From contig JAUVXN010000009.1 in assembly GCA_030603605.1 (NCBI GenBank), positions 1-22,163 on the forward strand: DNA of 22,163 bases, written 5' to 3'. This DNA comes from Dehalococcoidales bacterium. GTDB taxonomy: Bacteria > Chloroflexota > Dehalococcoidia > Dehalococcoidales > RBG-16-60-22. Numbering within the stretch: the stretch's first letter is position 1; every line of letters starts with the position of its first letter. A model generated the notes under the pieces. That model saw nothing but the letters and a program-made list of their open reading frames with translations, was not told the origin of the DNA and made no database searches. Of this stretch, positions 7,996 to 17,533 are shown piece by piece. Both the position numbers and the translations under genes were made by a program.

Positions 7996-8446
7996 GCGGG
8001 TTAAATATCGTAAGGCCCATAAAGGGCGTCGCCGGGGCATCGCTCAGTCGGGTAATACAACTGTCTTTGGTGATTTTGGTTTGCAAGCACTAGAGCCAGC
8101 CTGGATTACCAGTCAACAAATTGAAGCTGCACGGCGTGCTATTACCCGTCACATTCGCCGTGGTGGGAAGGTCTGGATACGTGTTTTCCCGGATAAACCA
8201 GTTACCAAGAAGCCGGCGGAAACCCGTATGGGCAGCGGCAAAGGTGCTCCAGACCACTGGGTAGCTGTGGTTAAACCAGGGAGAATCCTATTTGAAATGG
8301 CAGGTGTTGGCGAGAAAACTGCTAAAGAGGCGATACGCCTGGCTTCGCAAAAGCTCCCGATACACACCAGATTTGTAGTAAGGGAAACTGGCATAGCTGC
8401 TGGCAGTGATTCTTTAAAGAGGGAGTTGGCTCAAGTTGAAGGTTGA
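7982..8446 (+). CDS. rplP: 50S ribosomal protein L16
   Basis: L16 helps position tRNA in the A and P sites and is needed late in 50S assembly. The 154-residue protein starts [19 protein letters not shown] and carries the family core [27 protein letters not shown], including the GSGKG loop. It is about 16 residues longer than E. coli L16 because of a C-terminal tail after [20 protein letters not shown] precedes the ATG, which lies inside the end of rpsC. Confidence 0.97.
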   Translation: MLQPKRVKYRKAHKGRRRGIAQSGNTTVFGDFGLQALEPAWITSQQIEAARRAITRHIRRGGKVWIRVFPDKPVTKKPAETRMGSGKGAPDHWVAVVKPGRILFEMAGVGEKTAKEAIRLASQKLPIHTRFVVRETGIAAGSDSLKRELAQVEG

Positions 8447-8633
8447 GGAATTTCGAGCCCTAAGCCCTGAGGAAATGGCAAAGCAACTGGAGGAGGCTCA
8501 CCAAGAGCTTTTCAACCTCCGCTTTCGCCTATCCACCAGGCAGCTGGTAAACCATTGTGAAGTTCGGATGGTTAAGAAGAAGATTGCCCTATTTAAGACT
8601 ATAATGAGGGAAAGAGAGCTGGGTATAAGGTAG
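8436..8633 (+). CDS. rpmC: 50S ribosomal protein L29
   Basis: L29 is a small two-helix protein near the tunnel exit, beside L23. The 65 residues begin [20 protein letters not shown] and contain [14 protein letters not shown] and the closing [10 protein letters not shown], all typical. The TTG start at 8436 overlaps the rplP end by 11 bases. GGGAG about ten bases upstream is a plausible ribosome-binding site. Confidence 0.95.
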   Translation: MKVEEFRALSPEEMAKQLEEAHQELFNLRFRLSTRQLVNHCEVRMVKKKIALFKTIMRERELGIR

Positions 8634-8637
8634 AATT

Positions 8638-8919
8638 ATGGAAGGGAAACGTAAAACCAGGTTTGGTCGTGTAGTTGGTAACCGGATGGATAAGACTGTG
8701 GTTGTAGCTGTAGAAACACCCAGTCGTCATCCATTATATCGGAAGACTATCAAAAGGGCAGTTAAGTATAAAGCCCACGATGAAAAAAATGAGTGCCGAC
8801 CAGGAGATATGGTAAGAATTGTAGAAACTCGTCCGCTCTCAAGACACAAGCGGTGGCGAGTGGCGGAGATAATAACCAAGGGGGAGGTAGCCGAGGTTCA
8901 ACCTAAGGAAATAACCTAA
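8638..8919 (+). CDS. rpsQ: 30S ribosomal protein S17
   Basis: S17 is an OB-fold primary binder of the 5' domain of 16S rRNA. The 93 residues contain the signature [17 protein letters not shown], a [26 protein letters not shown] segment, and the family C-terminus with KRWRVAEII. It is four bases after rpmC, with AAGGTAG as Shine-Dalgarno. The last ten residues or so are a short non-conserved tail. Confidence 0.97.
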   Translation: MEGKRKTRFGRVVGNRMDKTVVVAVETPSRHPLYRKTIKRAVKYKAHDEKNECRPGDMVRIVETRPLSRHKRWRVAEIITKGEVAEVQPKEIT

Positions 8920-8937
8920 GATTCAGGCGATAATGAT

Positions 8938-9306
8938 ATGATTCAATCCTATTCCAGACTTAAAGCAGCTGATAATACCGGGGCTCGAGAAATTATGTGC
9001 ATTAACGTGTTGGGTGGCACAAGGAAGAGATATGCTCGAGTGGGTGATATCATTGTGGCTTCCGTCAAAAAAGCCATCCCGGGAGCAGCAACGAAAAAGG
9101 GAGACGTAGTCAGAGCAGTTATCGTTCGCACCGCTCAGCCGTATCGGCGTCCTGATGGCTCTTATATTAGGTTTGATGAAAGTGCCGCTGTGATTCTTAC
9201 TGATAAGAATAATCCCAAGGGAACCCGAATATTCGGACCGGTAGCTAGGGAGTTGAGAGACAAGAATTTTACCAAGATTATTTCGCTGGCGCCTGAGGTT
9301 TTGTGA
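8938..9306 (+). CDS. rplN: 50S ribosomal protein L14
   Basis: L14 sits at the subunit interface, where it forms a bridge and binds the silencing factor RsfS. At 122 residues it has exactly the common length. It starts [19 protein letters not shown] and includes the family signature around [28 protein letters not shown] and the C-terminal [23 protein letters not shown]. The ribosome-binding site is weak. Confidence 0.98.
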   Translation: MIQSYSRLKAADNTGAREIMCINVLGGTRKRYARVGDIIVASVKKAIPGAATKKGDVVRAVIVRTAQPYRRPDGSYIRFDESAAVILTDKNNPKGTRIFGPVARELRDKNFTKIISLAPEVL

Positions 9307-9318
9307 GGTTAACAGGTT

Positions 9319-9630
9319 ATGAAGATCAGAAAGAATGATACCGTGCTAGTTATGGCTGGTAAGGATAAAGGTAAGAAGGGTAAAGTGCGCTTTGCTTACC
9401 CGAAGAAGCAAAAGTTATTAGTCGAAGGTATCAACTTTATTAAGAAGCACTCCAAGGCAAGGGGGCAAGCCAAGCAAGCCGGCATAATAGACCTGGAAGC
9501 GCCAATTCATGTATCGAATGTTATGTTATTTTGCGATAAGTGTAATCATCCTACCCGCATCGGCTTTCGCCTTTTAGAGGATGGCAGAAAGGTCCGAATT
9601 TGCCAGTCTTGCCACGAGGTGATCGACTAG
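9319..9630 (+). CDS. rplX: 50S ribosomal protein L24, zinc-ribbon form
   Basis: L24 is an assembly-initiating 23S rRNA binder near the tunnel exit. The 103-residue protein has an N-terminal KOW motif ([19 protein letters not shown]) and the GINFIKKH and [11 protein letters not shown] segments. C72-x2-C75 and C95-x2-C98 form a likely zinc knuckle absent from E. coli L24 but known in Thermus-like and several other lineages. Its stop codon is followed directly by the rplE ATG. Confidence 0.97.
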   Translation: MKIRKNDTVLVMAGKDKGKKGKVRFAYPKKQKLLVEGINFIKKHSKARGQAKQAGIIDLEAPIHVSNVMLFCDKCNHPTRIGFRLLEDGRKVRICQSCHEVID

Positions 9631-10173
9631 ATGTCTCAGTTGAAGGAAAGGTATAGAAAGGAAGTTATCCCCACCCTGATGGAGCGTCAGGGGTATAAAA
9701 ATATAATGCAGGTACCACGCTTAGAGAAAGTCGTACTCAATATTGGTTTAGGCGAGGCGATTCAGGATGCCAAGGCTCTAGAAGCAGCCGAAGGTGACCT
9801 CGCCAATATTTCCGGGCAGCATCCGGTAATCACCCGCGCCAAGAAATCTATTGCTAATTTTAAGTTGAGGAGCGGGATGCCAATCGGGTTGAAGGTAACT
9901 TTGCGGGGGGAGCGCATGTATCACTTTTTTGACAAGCTGGTAAATGCTGTCTTGCCCCGGGTGCGTGAGTTTCAAGGGGTTCCCCCGAACTCCTTTGACG
10001 GGCGGGGCAACTACGCCCTGGGGTTTAAGGAACAAATATTCTTCCCTGAAGTCGATTATGACAAGATAGATAAAGCAAGAGGACTAGAGATATCAATTGT
10101 CACTACAGCTAAGACAGCAGAGGAAGGCAGGCACTTGCTGGAATTACTAGGCATGCCTTTCGCTAAGGATTAA
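9631..10173 (+). CDS. rplE: 50S ribosomal protein L5
   Basis: L5 binds 5S rRNA and contacts P-site tRNA and the 30S head. The 180 residues include the signature [13 protein letters not shown], the [19 protein letters not shown] segment, the [29 protein letters not shown] stretch and the closing GMPFAKD. It abuts rplX with no gap. GAGGTGAT within the end of rplX is the ribosome-binding site. Confidence 0.98.
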   Translation: MSQLKERYRKEVIPTLMERQGYKNIMQVPRLEKVVLNIGLGEAIQDAKALEAAEGDLANISGQHPVITRAKKSIANFKLRSGMPIGLKVTLRGERMYHFFDKLVNAVLPRVREFQGVPPNSFDGRGNYALGFKEQIFFPEVDYDKIDKARGLEISIVTTAKTAEEGRHLLELLGMPFAKD

Positions 10174-10183
10174 TGGAGTAGGA

Positions 10184-10369
10184 ATGGCTAAGAAGTCAAA
10201 GATTGTAAAGTCGCAGCGTCCAACCAAATATAGGGTGCAGCAACGTAATCGGTGTCTCCTATGTGGTCGGCCTCGTGCCTATATACGCAAATTCGGTTTG
10301 TGCCGTATTTGTTTTCGCAGACTAGCACTTGCCGGCCAACTCCCTGGAGTGAGAAAATCAAGCTGGTAA
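10184..10369 (+). CDS. rpsZ: 30S ribosomal protein S14, zinc-binding short form
   Basis: This is the 61-residue type of S14, with C24-x2-C27 and C40-x2-C43 forming a zinc finger. The E. coli type is about 101 residues and lacks it. The C-terminal half, [22 protein letters not shown], matches the family closely. S14 binds the 30S head next to S3 and S10. Position between rplE and rpsH is the universal one for this gene. Some databases use the symbol rpsN for it. Confidence 0.97.
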   Translation: MAKKSKIVKSQRPTKYRVQQRNRCLLCGRPRAYIRKFGLCRICFRRLALAGQLPGVRKSSW

Positions 10370-10393
10370 AAAATAAAGGACTAAGGAATAGAT

Positions 10394-10792
10394 ATGAGTG
10401 TCTCTGACCCGATAGCTGATATGCTAACTCGAATACGCAATGCCATTATGGCAAGGCACGATTATGTGCCGGTACCAGCCTCGAGGACAAAGCTCTCAAT
10501 TGCCAGAATCCTTAAGGAGGAAGGCTTCATTGATGATTATGAGGTGCTCAGAGGTAAGCCGCATCGGGTAATTAAGATTCATCTCAAATTTGGTGACAAT
10601 AATCAGTCAGCCATTTCTGGATTGGAACGAGTAAGTAAACCCGGACTGAGGGTATATGCGCAAAAGAAAGAGATACCCCGTGTTTACGGTGGATTAGGTA
10701 TTGCTATTGTTTCCACTTCTAAGGGTGTGAAAACGGGACAGCAAGCCTGGCGTTTGGGGATTGGCGGTGAACTTCTATGCTATGTATGGTAA
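10394..10792 (+). CDS. rpsH: 30S ribosomal protein S8
   Basis: S8 binds helix 21 of 16S rRNA and in E. coli is the translational repressor of the spc operon. The 132 residues start [17 protein letters not shown], have the usual [11 protein letters not shown] helix and end with the signature [31 protein letters not shown] lies about six bases before the ATG. Confidence 0.98.
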   Translation: MSVSDPIADMLTRIRNAIMARHDYVPVPASRTKLSIARILKEEGFIDDYEVLRGKPHRVIKIHLKFGDNNQSAISGLERVSKPGLRVYAQKKEIPRVYGGLGIAIVSTSKGVKTGQQAWRLGIGGELLCYVW

Positions 10793-10814
10793 ACCCGCTT
10801 TGGAGTGATATATT

Positions 10815-11366
10815 ATGTCGAGAATAGGGCGAATGCCAATAACTGTGCCACAGGGTGTGACAGTGAGCATTAAAGGGGACAAGGTTACTGTAACCGGACC
10901 CAAAGGAGAGCTTAGTCGTCGCCTCAACTCGGATATATCCATTACCCAACACGATAATAGCTTGACCGTGTCACGACCCAGCGATAGTAAGGTACATCGT
11001 TCCTTACACGGACTAACACGAAGTCTTCTGGCTAACATGGTGGAGGGAGTAAGCAGTGGCTTTGAGAAGGCCTTGGAAATAGTAGGTGTGGGTTATCGAG
11101 CTGAAAAAGTCGGTGATAAGCTGACAATCCGCGTTGGACACTCACACCCAGTGGAGGTAACCCCACTGCCCGGCGTCTCCTTAGATACAGAGGGGACAAA
11201 TCGGATTAAGGTTACCGGAATTAATAAGGAAGTGGTTGGCGAGATGGCGGCTAGAATTCGAGCGATCCGCCCCCCTGATGCCTATAAAGGTAAGGGCATT
11301 AGATACGGCGGAGAGTCAATTCGCCTTAAGCCGGGTAAAGCCGGCAAGGTTATAGGCCAGAAGTAA
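10815..11366 (+). CDS. rplF: 50S ribosomal protein L6
   Basis: L6 lies near the sarcin-ricin loop and factor-binding site. The 183-residue protein shows the two repeated L6 domains, starts [15 protein letters not shown], and carries TVTGPKGEL and the C-terminal signature [15 protein letters not shown]. It begins 22 bases after rpsH, with TGGAGTGA as the likely Shine-Dalgarno, and is followed two bases later by rplR. Confidence 0.98.
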   Translation: MSRIGRMPITVPQGVTVSIKGDKVTVTGPKGELSRRLNSDISITQHDNSLTVSRPSDSKVHRSLHGLTRSLLANMVEGVSSGFEKALEIVGVGYRAEKVGDKLTIRVGHSHPVEVTPLPGVSLDTEGTNRIKVTGINKEVVGEMAARIRAIRPPDAYKGKGIRYGGESIRLKPGKAGKVIGQK

Positions 11367-11368
11367 TT

Positions 11369-11734
11369 ATGGAAAATACTAAACCAAGATTAGCACGCTA
11401 CAGAAGACATAGACGAGTTAGATTTAAGGTGAAGGGCACAACCTCCAGGCTCCGTTTGTGTGTTTTTCGCAGCCTGAACCATATTTACGTTCAAGTTATT
11501 GATGACTTGCAAGGGAATACGTTAGCCTCGGCCTCGACCCTCGACCCAGAAATAAGAAGTGAGACAGATGGCAAAGCAAAGACAAGTAAGGCTGAACTTG
11601 TTGGTTCCATGATAGCCAAACGAGCCTTGAGTAAGGGAATAAATCAAGTAGTTTTTGACCGTGGTGGCTATAAATATCACGGCAGGGTTAAAGCGCTGGC
11701 CGAAGCAGCCCGACAGGGTGGACTAAAATTCTGA
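11369..11734 (+). CDS. rplR: 50S ribosomal protein L18
   Basis: L18 binds 5S rRNA together with L5 and L25. The 121-residue protein has the basic N-terminus [18 protein letters not shown], then [18 protein letters not shown] and the C-terminal [28 protein letters not shown], all canonical. It starts two bases after the rplF stop with only a weak Shine-Dalgarno, so coupling to rplF is likely. Confidence 0.98.
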   Translation: MENTKPRLARYRRHRRVRFKVKGTTSRLRLCVFRSLNHIYVQVIDDLQGNTLASASTLDPEIRSETDGKAKTSKAELVGSMIAKRALSKGINQVVFDRGGYKYHGRVKALAEAARQGGLKF

Positions 11735-11752
11735 AAGAGATGACCAAATCTT

Positions 11753-12277
11753 ATGAAGACGCCAATAAGCAAAATAGATACAACTGAACTGGTCCTGAAC
11801 GATAAGCTAATGTATATCAATCGTGTGGCTAAGGTAATGAAAGGGGGAAAGCGCCTCAGGTTCAGTGCCCTGGTGGTAACCGGGGACGGTAATGGACATG
11901 TGGGTCTTGGCATTGGCAAGGCTAATGAAGTGCCAGCGGCGATTAGTAAAGGTGGAGCCATTGCCAGAAAGAATTTGATTAAAGTATCGCTGGCTGGTAC
12001 CACCATCCCTCATGAAATAACAGTTAGCCTTGGTGCTGCCAAGGTCCTGCTGAAACCAGCCGCACCGGGTACCGGGGTTATTGCTGGTGGTAGCGTTCGC
12101 GCTGTACTCGAGGCATGCGGCATCAAGGATATTCTGACTAAATCGTTGGGTAGTTCTAATCACATCAATGTAGCCAAGACAACAATGCTTGGCCTTAGCC
12201 AGCTTAGAGAGCCAAAAGAAGAGGTAGCCAGGCGCAAGGCAACCGTTAATGCAGAGGAGACAGCAGCCGGTGGCTAA
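11753..12277 (+). CDS. rpsE: 30S ribosomal protein S5
   Basis: S5 acts in mRNA unwinding at the entry channel and in decoding accuracy, together with S4. The 174 residues include the signature [21 protein letters not shown], the loop region with [15 protein letters not shown], and the C-terminal domain [41 protein letters not shown]. The end overlaps rpmD by eight bases. Confidence 0.98.
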   Translation: MKTPISKIDTTELVLNDKLMYINRVAKVMKGGKRLRFSALVVTGDGNGHVGLGIGKANEVPAAISKGGAIARKNLIKVSLAGTTIPHEITVSLGAAKVLLKPAAPGTGVIAGGSVRAVLEACGIKDILTKSLGSSNHINVAKTTMLGLSQLREPKEEVARRKATVNAEETAAGG

Positions 12278-12455
12278 ACTGCGTATTACCTGGGTCAAAA
12301 GTAGTATTGGCTATAAGGAAACTCAGAAGAGAACCTTAGTCTCTCTTGGTTTTCACCGCCTGAATCAGAGTGTTATCCACGATGATTCAATGGCGATTCG
12401 AGGTATGATTAATAAAGTGAGACATCTAGTCAAGGTGGAGGAGGAAAGCTCGTGA
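12270..12455 (+). CDS. rpmD: 50S ribosomal protein L30
   Basis: L30 is a small 23S rRNA-binding protein. I choose GTG at 12270, giving 61 residues starting [22 protein letters not shown], the normal family start and length. GAGGAG lies about ten bases upstream. An in-frame ATG at 12249 would add seven residues without a family match. The core has [14 protein letters not shown] and [13 protein letters not shown]. It overlaps rpsE by eight bases and rplO by four. Confidence 0.95.
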   Translation: MAKLRITWVKSSIGYKETQKRTLVSLGFHRLNQSVIHDDSMAIRGMINKVRHLVKVEEESS

Positions 12456-12916
12456 GGCAGGATAATCTCTCCCCAGCCCCCGGCTCTAAGCGAGCCAGAA
12501 AACGAGTGGGGCGGGGGAATGCCAGCGGTCATGGCACCTATTCCGGGCGGGGCTGCAAAGGGCAGAAGTCCCGTGCCGGCTATAAGATGCGTCCAGGCTT
12601 CGAAGGTGGGCAGTTGCCTTTAATTAAGCGCCTGCCACAAAAGCGTGGCTTCGTCAATATTTTCAGGACAGAATACAACACTGTCAACATAGATAGACTT
12701 AATATCTTTGAATCTGGAAGTGAGGTAACCCCAGAAAAACTGGTAGCCGCCGGGGTGATAAAATCTCTACGACACCCGATTAAGATTCTGGCTAATGGTG
12801 ACATTAGTTATCCCCTTTTGGTAAAAGCGAATAAGTTTTCATCGGCAGCTAAAGCCAAGATAGAGGCAGCCGGAGGCAAAGCCGAGGAGGTGGAGTATGC
12901 GGCCAAGGCAAAGTAG
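12452..12916 (+). CDS. rplO: 50S ribosomal protein L15
   Basis: L15 is an assembly protein of the large subunit. The GTG at 12452 overlaps the rpmD stop as GTGA, with a strong GGAGGAGG before it. The 154 residues have the glycine- and arginine-rich N-terminus ([21 protein letters not shown]), the [19 protein letters not shown] signature, and the globular C-terminal part ending with a helix rich in lysine and alanine. The last 20 bases overlap secY. Confidence 0.97.
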   Translation: MRQDNLSPAPGSKRARKRVGRGNASGHGTYSGRGCKGQKSRAGYKMRPGFEGGQLPLIKRLPQKRGFVNIFRTEYNTVNIDRLNIFESGSEVTPEKLVAAGVIKSLRHPIKILANGDISYPLLVKANKFSSAAKAKIEAAGGKAEEVEYAAKAK

Positions 12917-14213
12917 GCCACGATTGCTCCAGGCAATGCTTGATGCCTTCAGTCTGCCTGACTTAAGGCGCCGAATTCTCATTACCGTGGGTATTCTGGT
13001 AATCTTTCGCTTTGTAGCTCACGTGCCTCTTCCCGGGGTAGACCTTGAAGCCTTGCAGGCGTTGTTCGAGCGCAACGCACTATTGGGTATGCTTGACCTG
13101 TTTAGCGGCGGCGCCATGAGGCGGCTTAGCGTGGCAGCTATGGGGGTATATCCCTACATAACGTCTTCAATTATTATGATGCTGCTGGTACCGATTATCC
13201 CGCGGCTGCAAGCCCTTTCCAGAGAAGGAGAGTCAGGCAGAAACAAGATTAATCTGATTACACACTGGCTGGTTGTGCCCTTAGCCGCCGTTCAGGGCTA
13301 TGGACAGCTGGTCTTCCTCCAGCGTGAGGGTGTTATCCTCAGTGCTGAAGCCCTGCCAACGGTAGCCATGGTTCTCTCAATGGTAGCCGGCACCATGTTC
13401 CTGGTCTGGCTGGGTGAGCTTATTACCAACTATGGTATTGGCAACGGTATATCTATAATAATCTTCGGCGGTATCGTCGCTGGCTTACCGGTAATGATCG
13501 GGCAAGGTTTTCTTGCCGGGGGGAACTTTGGCGGACTAGCCTTTTATGCTCTCCTGGTTTTAGTCACTATCGTGGTAATTGTTATCTTTACCGAGGCACA
13601 CCGTCGCATCCCAGTGCAATATGCCCGTAGCGTCTTTCGTAGTGGTCGTATGTACCGACAATCAGGAACAACTCATATTCCACTGCGGGTAAACAGCGCC
13701 GGGATGATACCGCTTATCTTTGCCATGTCAGTGGTACTCTTCCCGGGTATTGTCGCCAGTTATTTTGCCAGTCCGACGGGGGCAGAGCCTAATTTTGCCA
13801 ATATGATTATGGAGCTGTTTAGACCCGATGCTCCCCTGCCTCTGGGCTTATTCTACTGGGGGCTCTATTTTATACTGGCGGTTGCCTTTGCTTTCTTTTA
13901 CACTATGGTGGTTTTTCAAAATCAGGATTTGCCCAATGTTTTACAGCGCCAGGGAGGATTTATCCCCGGCATCCGACCGGGGAAGCAAACCGCCACTTAC
14001 CTCGACGGAGTTATCAAACATATTACCTGGGGTGGAGCCCTTTTCCTAGCCTGTATCGCGGTAATGCCTTTTGCAGCACGGCATATTACCAATGTACAGG
14101 TGATACAGCTATCCAGCTTGGGCTTACTTATCATGGTCGGGGTTGTTCTGGATACCATGAAGCAACTTGAGGCGCAGCTGGTAATGCGACGCTACGAGGG
14201 TTTTATAAAATAG
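12897..14213 (+). CDS. secY: Protein translocase channel subunit SecY
   Basis: SecY forms the membrane pore of the general secretion pathway, with SecE and SecG as partners and SecA or the ribosome supplying the substrate. At 438 residues it has the usual size. Ten hydrophobic segments can be traced from about residue 25 to 425. Conserved parts are HVPLPGVD, the plug region [23 protein letters not shown], the [13 protein letters not shown] motif, and the cytoplasmic loops [11 protein letters not shown] and [17 protein letters not shown]. The ATG at 12897 is well placed six bases after AGGAGG, inside rplO. An internal ATG at 12936 is less likely. Confidence 0.98.
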   Translation: MRPRQSRPRLLQAMLDAFSLPDLRRRILITVGILVIFRFVAHVPLPGVDLEALQALFERNALLGMLDLFSGGAMRRLSVAAMGVYPYITSSIIMMLLVPIIPRLQALSREGESGRNKINLITHWLVVPLAAVQGYGQLVFLQREGVILSAEALPTVAMVLSMVAGTMFLVWLGELITNYGIGNGISIIIFGGIVAGLPVMIGQGFLAGGNFGGLAFYALLVLVTIVVIVIFTEAHRRIPVQYARSVFRSGRMYRQSGTTHIPLRVNSAGMIPLIFAMSVVLFPGIVASYFASPTGAEPNFANMIMELFRPDAPLPLGLFYWGLYFILAVAFAFFYTMVVFQNQDLPNVLQRQGGFIPGIRPGKQTATYLDGVIKHITWGGALFLACIAVMPFAARHITNVQVIQLSSLGLLIMVGVVLDTMKQLEAQLVMRRYEGFIK

Positions 14214-14234
14214 GTGCATGGAGTTGCACGGTGG

Positions 14235-14240
14235 TAATAC
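14235..14240 (+). promoter_or_regulatory. Weak candidate extended -10 element before adk
   Basis: TAATAC preceded by TGG lies in the 61-base secY-adk gap, the largest gap in the operon. The -35 region is poor. If active it would give a short-leader transcript starting near 14247 for adk onwards. Sequence similarity alone is weak evidence. Confidence 0.2.
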
Positions 14241-14274
14241 TACACTGCGTGGCTTTATAAGATAGGAGTAAAAA

Positions 14275-14937
14275 TTGTATATTATTTTCCTGGGAGCTCC
14301 CGGAGCCGGTAAAGGCACACAAGCCGCGGCTGTCGCCCAGAAACTGAATTTAGTACACATTGCTTCCGGTGACCTGTTTCGGCAGGCACTGGAACAGGGA
14401 ACCGGGTTAGGATTAAAGGCTAAGTCTTATATGAAAAAGGGAAGGTTAGTTCCTGACGAGATAACAATACAAATGGTTCTAGAGCAAATGTCAGCTCCAG
14501 ATTGTGAAACCGGGGTAATTCTTGATGGCTTTCCCCGGAATCTACGGCAGGCTGAGGCACTGGATAAAGCCCTGGCCCAAACGGCTAAGAGTATAGATAA
14601 GGTAGTATATATTAAGGTACCTGAGGAGGAGCTTTTGAAAAGGCTCGGCGGACGCTGGGTTTGTCGCAATTGCCAAGCAGTTTATCATATAATAAACTCT
14701 GCCCCCAAAGTTTGGGGTAAGTGTGATAAGTGCGGTGGCGAGCTGTATCAACGTCCTGATGATGCTGTTCAAACTGTTAAAAAGCGACTAGAGGTCTATT
14801 TTACTGAGACGTCCCCTCTAATTGACTACTATACCCGGGGAGGCAAGCTGGTGGAAATTGATGGGATGGGGAATGTAGAAGAGGTGACCCAGAGAATTGT
14901 ATCCGTCCTCCATGAGGGGGAGTTAATAACTAGATGA
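14275..14937 (+). CDS. adk: Adenylate kinase, zinc-lid form
   Basis: Adenylate kinase interconverts ATP + AMP and two ADP. The 220-residue protein starts with TTG at 14275 (MYIIFLGAPGAGKGTQ), with GGAG eight bases upstream. The P-loop GAPGAGKGT (residues 8-16), SGDLFR, the AMP-binding DGFPRN (84-89) and the lid are all present. The lid carries C130-x2-C133 and C150-x2-C153, a structural zinc site found in Gram-positive-type kinases and missing in E. coli. The PDD and KRLEVY segments after the lid are standard. It overlaps map by four bases (ATGA). Confidence 0.98.
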   Translation: MYIIFLGAPGAGKGTQAAAVAQKLNLVHIASGDLFRQALEQGTGLGLKAKSYMKKGRLVPDEITIQMVLEQMSAPDCETGVILDGFPRNLRQAEALDKALAQTAKSIDKVVYIKVPEEELLKRLGGRWVCRNCQAVYHIINSAPKVWGKCDKCGGELYQRPDDAVQTVKKRLEVYFTETSPLIDYYTRGGKLVEIDGMGNVEEVTQRIVSVLHEGELITR

Positions 14938-15692
14938 GTATAATCATTAAAACTAGTGAAGAGGTTGACGCCATGCGTCAGGCTGGGGAAATTGTGGCTA
15001 CTATACTGGGAATACTGAGTAGCCACGTAAAACCAGGGATTAAGACCAAAGAGCTAGATGATATCGCTGCCAGAGAAGCAAAAAAACGTGGCGCGAAGCC
15101 TTCTTTTAATGGATATCATGATTTCCCAGCTAATATTTGTGTATCCGTTAACAATGAGATAGTGCACGGGATTCCGGGAAGAAGAGAATTACATGAAGGT
15201 GACATTGTTTCTATTGACTTCGGCGTTATCTATAAAGGTTTTCAGGGTGACGCTGCGATAACTGTCGGTGTAGGCAAGATAAGCCCAGCCGCCCAAAAGC
15301 TCATGGAAACTACCAAGGGTGCCCTGAAGGCGGGAATTGATGCTGCTCGTCCCGGGGCAACACTGGGGGATATTTCCGCCGCCATTCAAAATTATGCTGA
15401 GTCAAGAGGCAATTCGGTAGTGCGGGAGTATGCCGGGCACGGCATCGGGCGAGAGATGCATGAGGAACCGCAAATACCCAACTATGGCCTGTATGGCTCG
15501 GGACCGATGCTGAAAAAGGGAATGACCCTTGCCCTTGAACCTATGGTAAATGCCGGTGACTGGCGCACCCGAACCGGTGATGACCACTGGACAGTGCTTA
15601 CTGCTGACGGAAGTCTTTCGGCGCACTTTGAACACACTATTGCCATCACCGATGGCGAAGCGGAGGTGCTTACTAGAGGAGTTTATGCCTAA
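14934..15692 (+). CDS. map: Methionine aminopeptidase, type I
   Basis: This enzyme removes the initiator methionine from new proteins after deformylation. All five metal ligands of the pita-bread fold can be placed in the 252 residues: D95 and D106 (SIDFG...GDAA), H169 (YAGHGIG), E202 (ALEPM) and E233 (HFEHT). The catalytic histidines H78 (EIVHGIP) and H176 (MHEEP) are also present. There is no insertion or N-terminal zinc-finger extension, so it is the short bacterial type Ia/Ib form. The ATG overlaps the adk stop, and infA begins within its last codons. Confidence 0.98.
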   Translation: MSIIIKTSEEVDAMRQAGEIVATILGILSSHVKPGIKTKELDDIAAREAKKRGAKPSFNGYHDFPANICVSVNNEIVHGIPGRRELHEGDIVSIDFGVIYKGFQGDAAITVGVGKISPAAQKLMETTKGALKAGIDAARPGATLGDISAAIQNYAESRGNSVVREYAGHGIGREMHEEPQIPNYGLYGSGPMLKKGMTLALEPMVNAGDWRTRTGDDHWTVLTADGSLSAHFEHTIAITDGEAEVLTRGVYA

Positions 15693-15903
15693 GAAAGATG
15701 CGATTGAGGTTGAGGGAACAGTAGTAGAGGCTCTACCTAATGCTATGTTTCGCGTCGAGTTGCCTAATGAGCATAAGGTGCTGGCTCACATCTCGGGCAA
15801 GATAAGAATGCATTATATCAGGGTCTTACCTGGCGATAAGGTATTGATAGAGCTTTCTCCCTATGACCTGAGTCGAGGTAGGATTACCTATCGGTTTAAG
15901 TAA
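15685..15903 (+). CDS. infA: Translation initiation factor IF-1
   Basis: IF-1 blocks the ribosomal A site during initiation. The 72-residue protein starts [19 protein letters not shown] at ATG 15685, after GAGGAG. It is a single S1-like OB-fold with [51 protein letters not shown], matching the family along its whole length. A longer in-frame reading exists upstream but lies inside map and is not credible. It overlaps map by eight bases. Confidence 0.97.
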   Translation: MPKKDAIEVEGTVVEALPNAMFRVELPNEHKVLAHISGKIRMHYIRVLPGDKVLIELSPYDLSRGRITYRFK

Positions 15904-15919
15904 GGCGAGTGGGTTAATT

Positions 15920-16033
15920 ATGAAAGTTAAAGCTTCAGTAAAAGTTAGATGTGAAAAGTGTAAGGTGGTGAAACGGCGAGGGGTGGTCAGAATTATTTGT
16001 CCCAACCCGAAACACAAACAAAGGCAGGGCTAA
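15920..16033 (+). CDS. rpmJ: 50S ribosomal protein L36, zinc form
   Basis: This 37-codon gene between infA and rpsM is easily missed by length cut-offs. It reads [21 protein letters not shown] and ends NPKHKQRQG, the L36 family from end to end. The zinc ligands are C11, C14, C27 and H32. L36 organises 23S rRNA near the factor-binding region. The position after infA is conserved in many bacteria. Confidence 0.97.
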   Translation: MKVKASVKVRCEKCKVVKRRGVVRIICPNPKHKQRQG

Positions 16034-16059
16034 TTTTCGGTGAAACAAGGAGGGAATAG

Positions 16060-16449
16060 ATGGCACGTATAGCCGGGGTAGATATACCCAGAAACAAGCA
16101 AGTCTGGGTTTCACTACAGTATATTCACGGCATTGGCCCTACCTTAAGCCGGAAAATTCTGGCTCAGACCAGTATCAGTCCTGATACCAAGGTGAGTGAC
16201 CTTACTGAAGAAGAAACCAACCGTCTCCGGGAGCTTATTGACCGTCAGTATAAAGTTGAGGGTGAACTTAGAAGAGAAGTTAACCTTAACATCAAACGTC
16301 TTACTGAAATTGGGAGCTACCGGGGGAGCCGGCATCGTCGCAGCTTGCCGGTGAGGGGGCAACGAACACGAACCAATGCCCGGGCACGGCGCGGTCCTCG
16401 CAAAACAGTAGCTGGTAGAGGACAGAGACGCGGCATGACCAAGAAATAA
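16060..16449 (+). CDS. rpsM: 30S ribosomal protein S13
   Basis: S13 is a head protein that contacts P-site tRNA and bridges to L5. The 129 residues start [26 protein letters not shown]. They include the helix-two-turn-helix region and the C-terminal [32 protein letters not shown], rich in arginine, that reaches the tRNA. A strong AAGGAGGG precedes the ATG. This begins the part equivalent to the alpha operon. Confidence 0.98.
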   Translation: MARIAGVDIPRNKQVWVSLQYIHGIGPTLSRKILAQTSISPDTKVSDLTEEETNRLRELIDRQYKVEGELRREVNLNIKRLTEIGSYRGSRHRRSLPVRGQRTRTNARARRGPRKTVAGRGQRRGMTKK

Positions 16450-16475
16450 ACTAAACTTGCGAAGAGGAAAGTAGT

Positions 16476-16868
16476 ATGCCACAGAAAAAACGAACTAAAG
16501 CAAGACGACGGGAACGTAAGTCTATTCCCGCCGGGAGAGCCTATATCCAGTCTACTTTTAACAATACCATAGTGACTCTCACTGACCCTCAGGGTAATGT
16601 TATTGCCTGGGGAAGCTCAGGGACAGCGGGGTTCAAAGGCTCACGCAAAGGCACTCCCTACGCAGCCCAGATGGCAGCTCGGGATGCGGCACGGAAAGCG
16701 ATGACGCATGGCCTACGCCAAATAGAGGTATATGTTAAAGGTCCGGGCAGTGGGCGCGAGGCAGCCATCCGTTCTCTCCAGAGTTCGGGGCTTTATATTA
16801 CCGGCATCAGGGATGTAACCCCTATCCCACATAATGGTTGTCGTCCACCTAAAAAGAGACGGGTGTAG
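16476..16868 (+). CDS. rpsK: 30S ribosomal protein S11
   Basis: S11 lies on the platform of the small subunit and takes part in E-site and Shine-Dalgarno helix contacts. The 130 residues contain [59 protein letters not shown] and the closing [18 protein letters not shown], which is the family signature. GAGG about 9 bases upstream serves the ATG. Confidence 0.98.
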   Translation: MPQKKRTKARRRERKSIPAGRAYIQSTFNNTIVTLTDPQGNVIAWGSSGTAGFKGSRKGTPYAAQMAARDAARKAMTHGLRQIEVYVKGPGSGREAAIRSLQSSGLYITGIRDVTPIPHNGCRPPKKRRV

Positions 16869-16880
16869 AAGAGAGGAGAA

Positions 16881-17507
16881 ATGGCAAGATACACAGGACC
16901 AGTCTGTCGATTATGTCGCCGTAGCGGTGAGAAACTCCTGCTGAGGGGCAGCCGATGTTTTACGCCCAAGTGCAGCGTAGATAAGCGGCCAAAACCACCG
17001 GGACAACAGGTCGGTCGGCGGCGGAAACTTTCTGACCGTGGGCTGCAACTTCGGGAGAAGCAAAAAGCCCGCTATGCCTATGGAATTCTGGAGAGGCAAT
17101 TTAGAAAAATCTTTGCCCAAGCCGAGAGACAAGCGGGTATCACCGGGGAAAATCTACTGGTACTGCTGGAGAGGCGACTGGATAATGTAGTTTATCGTTT
17201 AGGCTTTGCTGACTCCCGCTCTCAAGCTCGTCAGCTAGTCCAACACGGGCACATTATGCTTAATGGGCGCAAGACTAATATACCATCCTGTTTGGTTAAA
17301 GAGGGTGATACGATTAGCTGGAGAGCGGAAAGTACCAAGACTGAATATTATAAACAACTAGTCCAGAGCATCGAGGCTAAATCTGTTTTGGGTTGGTTAA
17401 GTCTGGATAAGCAAAACCTTGTTGGTCAGATTTTATCTTTGCCGACTCCCGATGACATTGAGGCTACGTTTGACGGAAAGGCCATAGTTGAGTACTACTC
17501 GCGATAA
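16881..17507 (+). CDS. rpsD: 30S ribosomal protein S4, zinc-binding form
   Basis: S4 starts 30S body assembly and, in E. coli, represses the alpha operon. The 208-residue protein starts MARYTGPVCRLCRR and keeps four cysteines, C9, C12, C26 and C31, that bind zinc in the C+ form of S4. The S4 RNA-binding domain around residues 95-160 carries LERRLDNVVYRLGFADSRSQARQLVQHGHIMLNG. It ends with the usual PTPDDIEATFDGKAIVEYYSR. Confidence 0.98.
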   Translation: MARYTGPVCRLCRRSGEKLLLRGSRCFTPKCSVDKRPKPPGQQVGRRRKLSDRGLQLREKQKARYAYGILERQFRKIFAQAERQAGITGENLLVLLERRLDNVVYRLGFADSRSQARQLVQHGHIMLNGRKTNIPSCLVKEGDTISWRAESTKTEYYKQLVQSIEAKSVLGWLSLDKQNLVGQILSLPTPDDIEATFDGKAIVEYYSR

Positions 17508-17533
17508 GTTAATTAATAAGGAGGTAGAGCCAT

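Noticed and set aside
7542..8040. Two long antisense open frames (132 and 122 codons) opposite the rpsC tail
   Set aside because: They arise because the repetitive low-complexity coding sequence lacks stops on the other strand. Their translations are low-complexity Ser/Thr/Ala/Gly or Phe/Leu/Arg runs with no ribosome-binding site, and they vanish outside the repeat.
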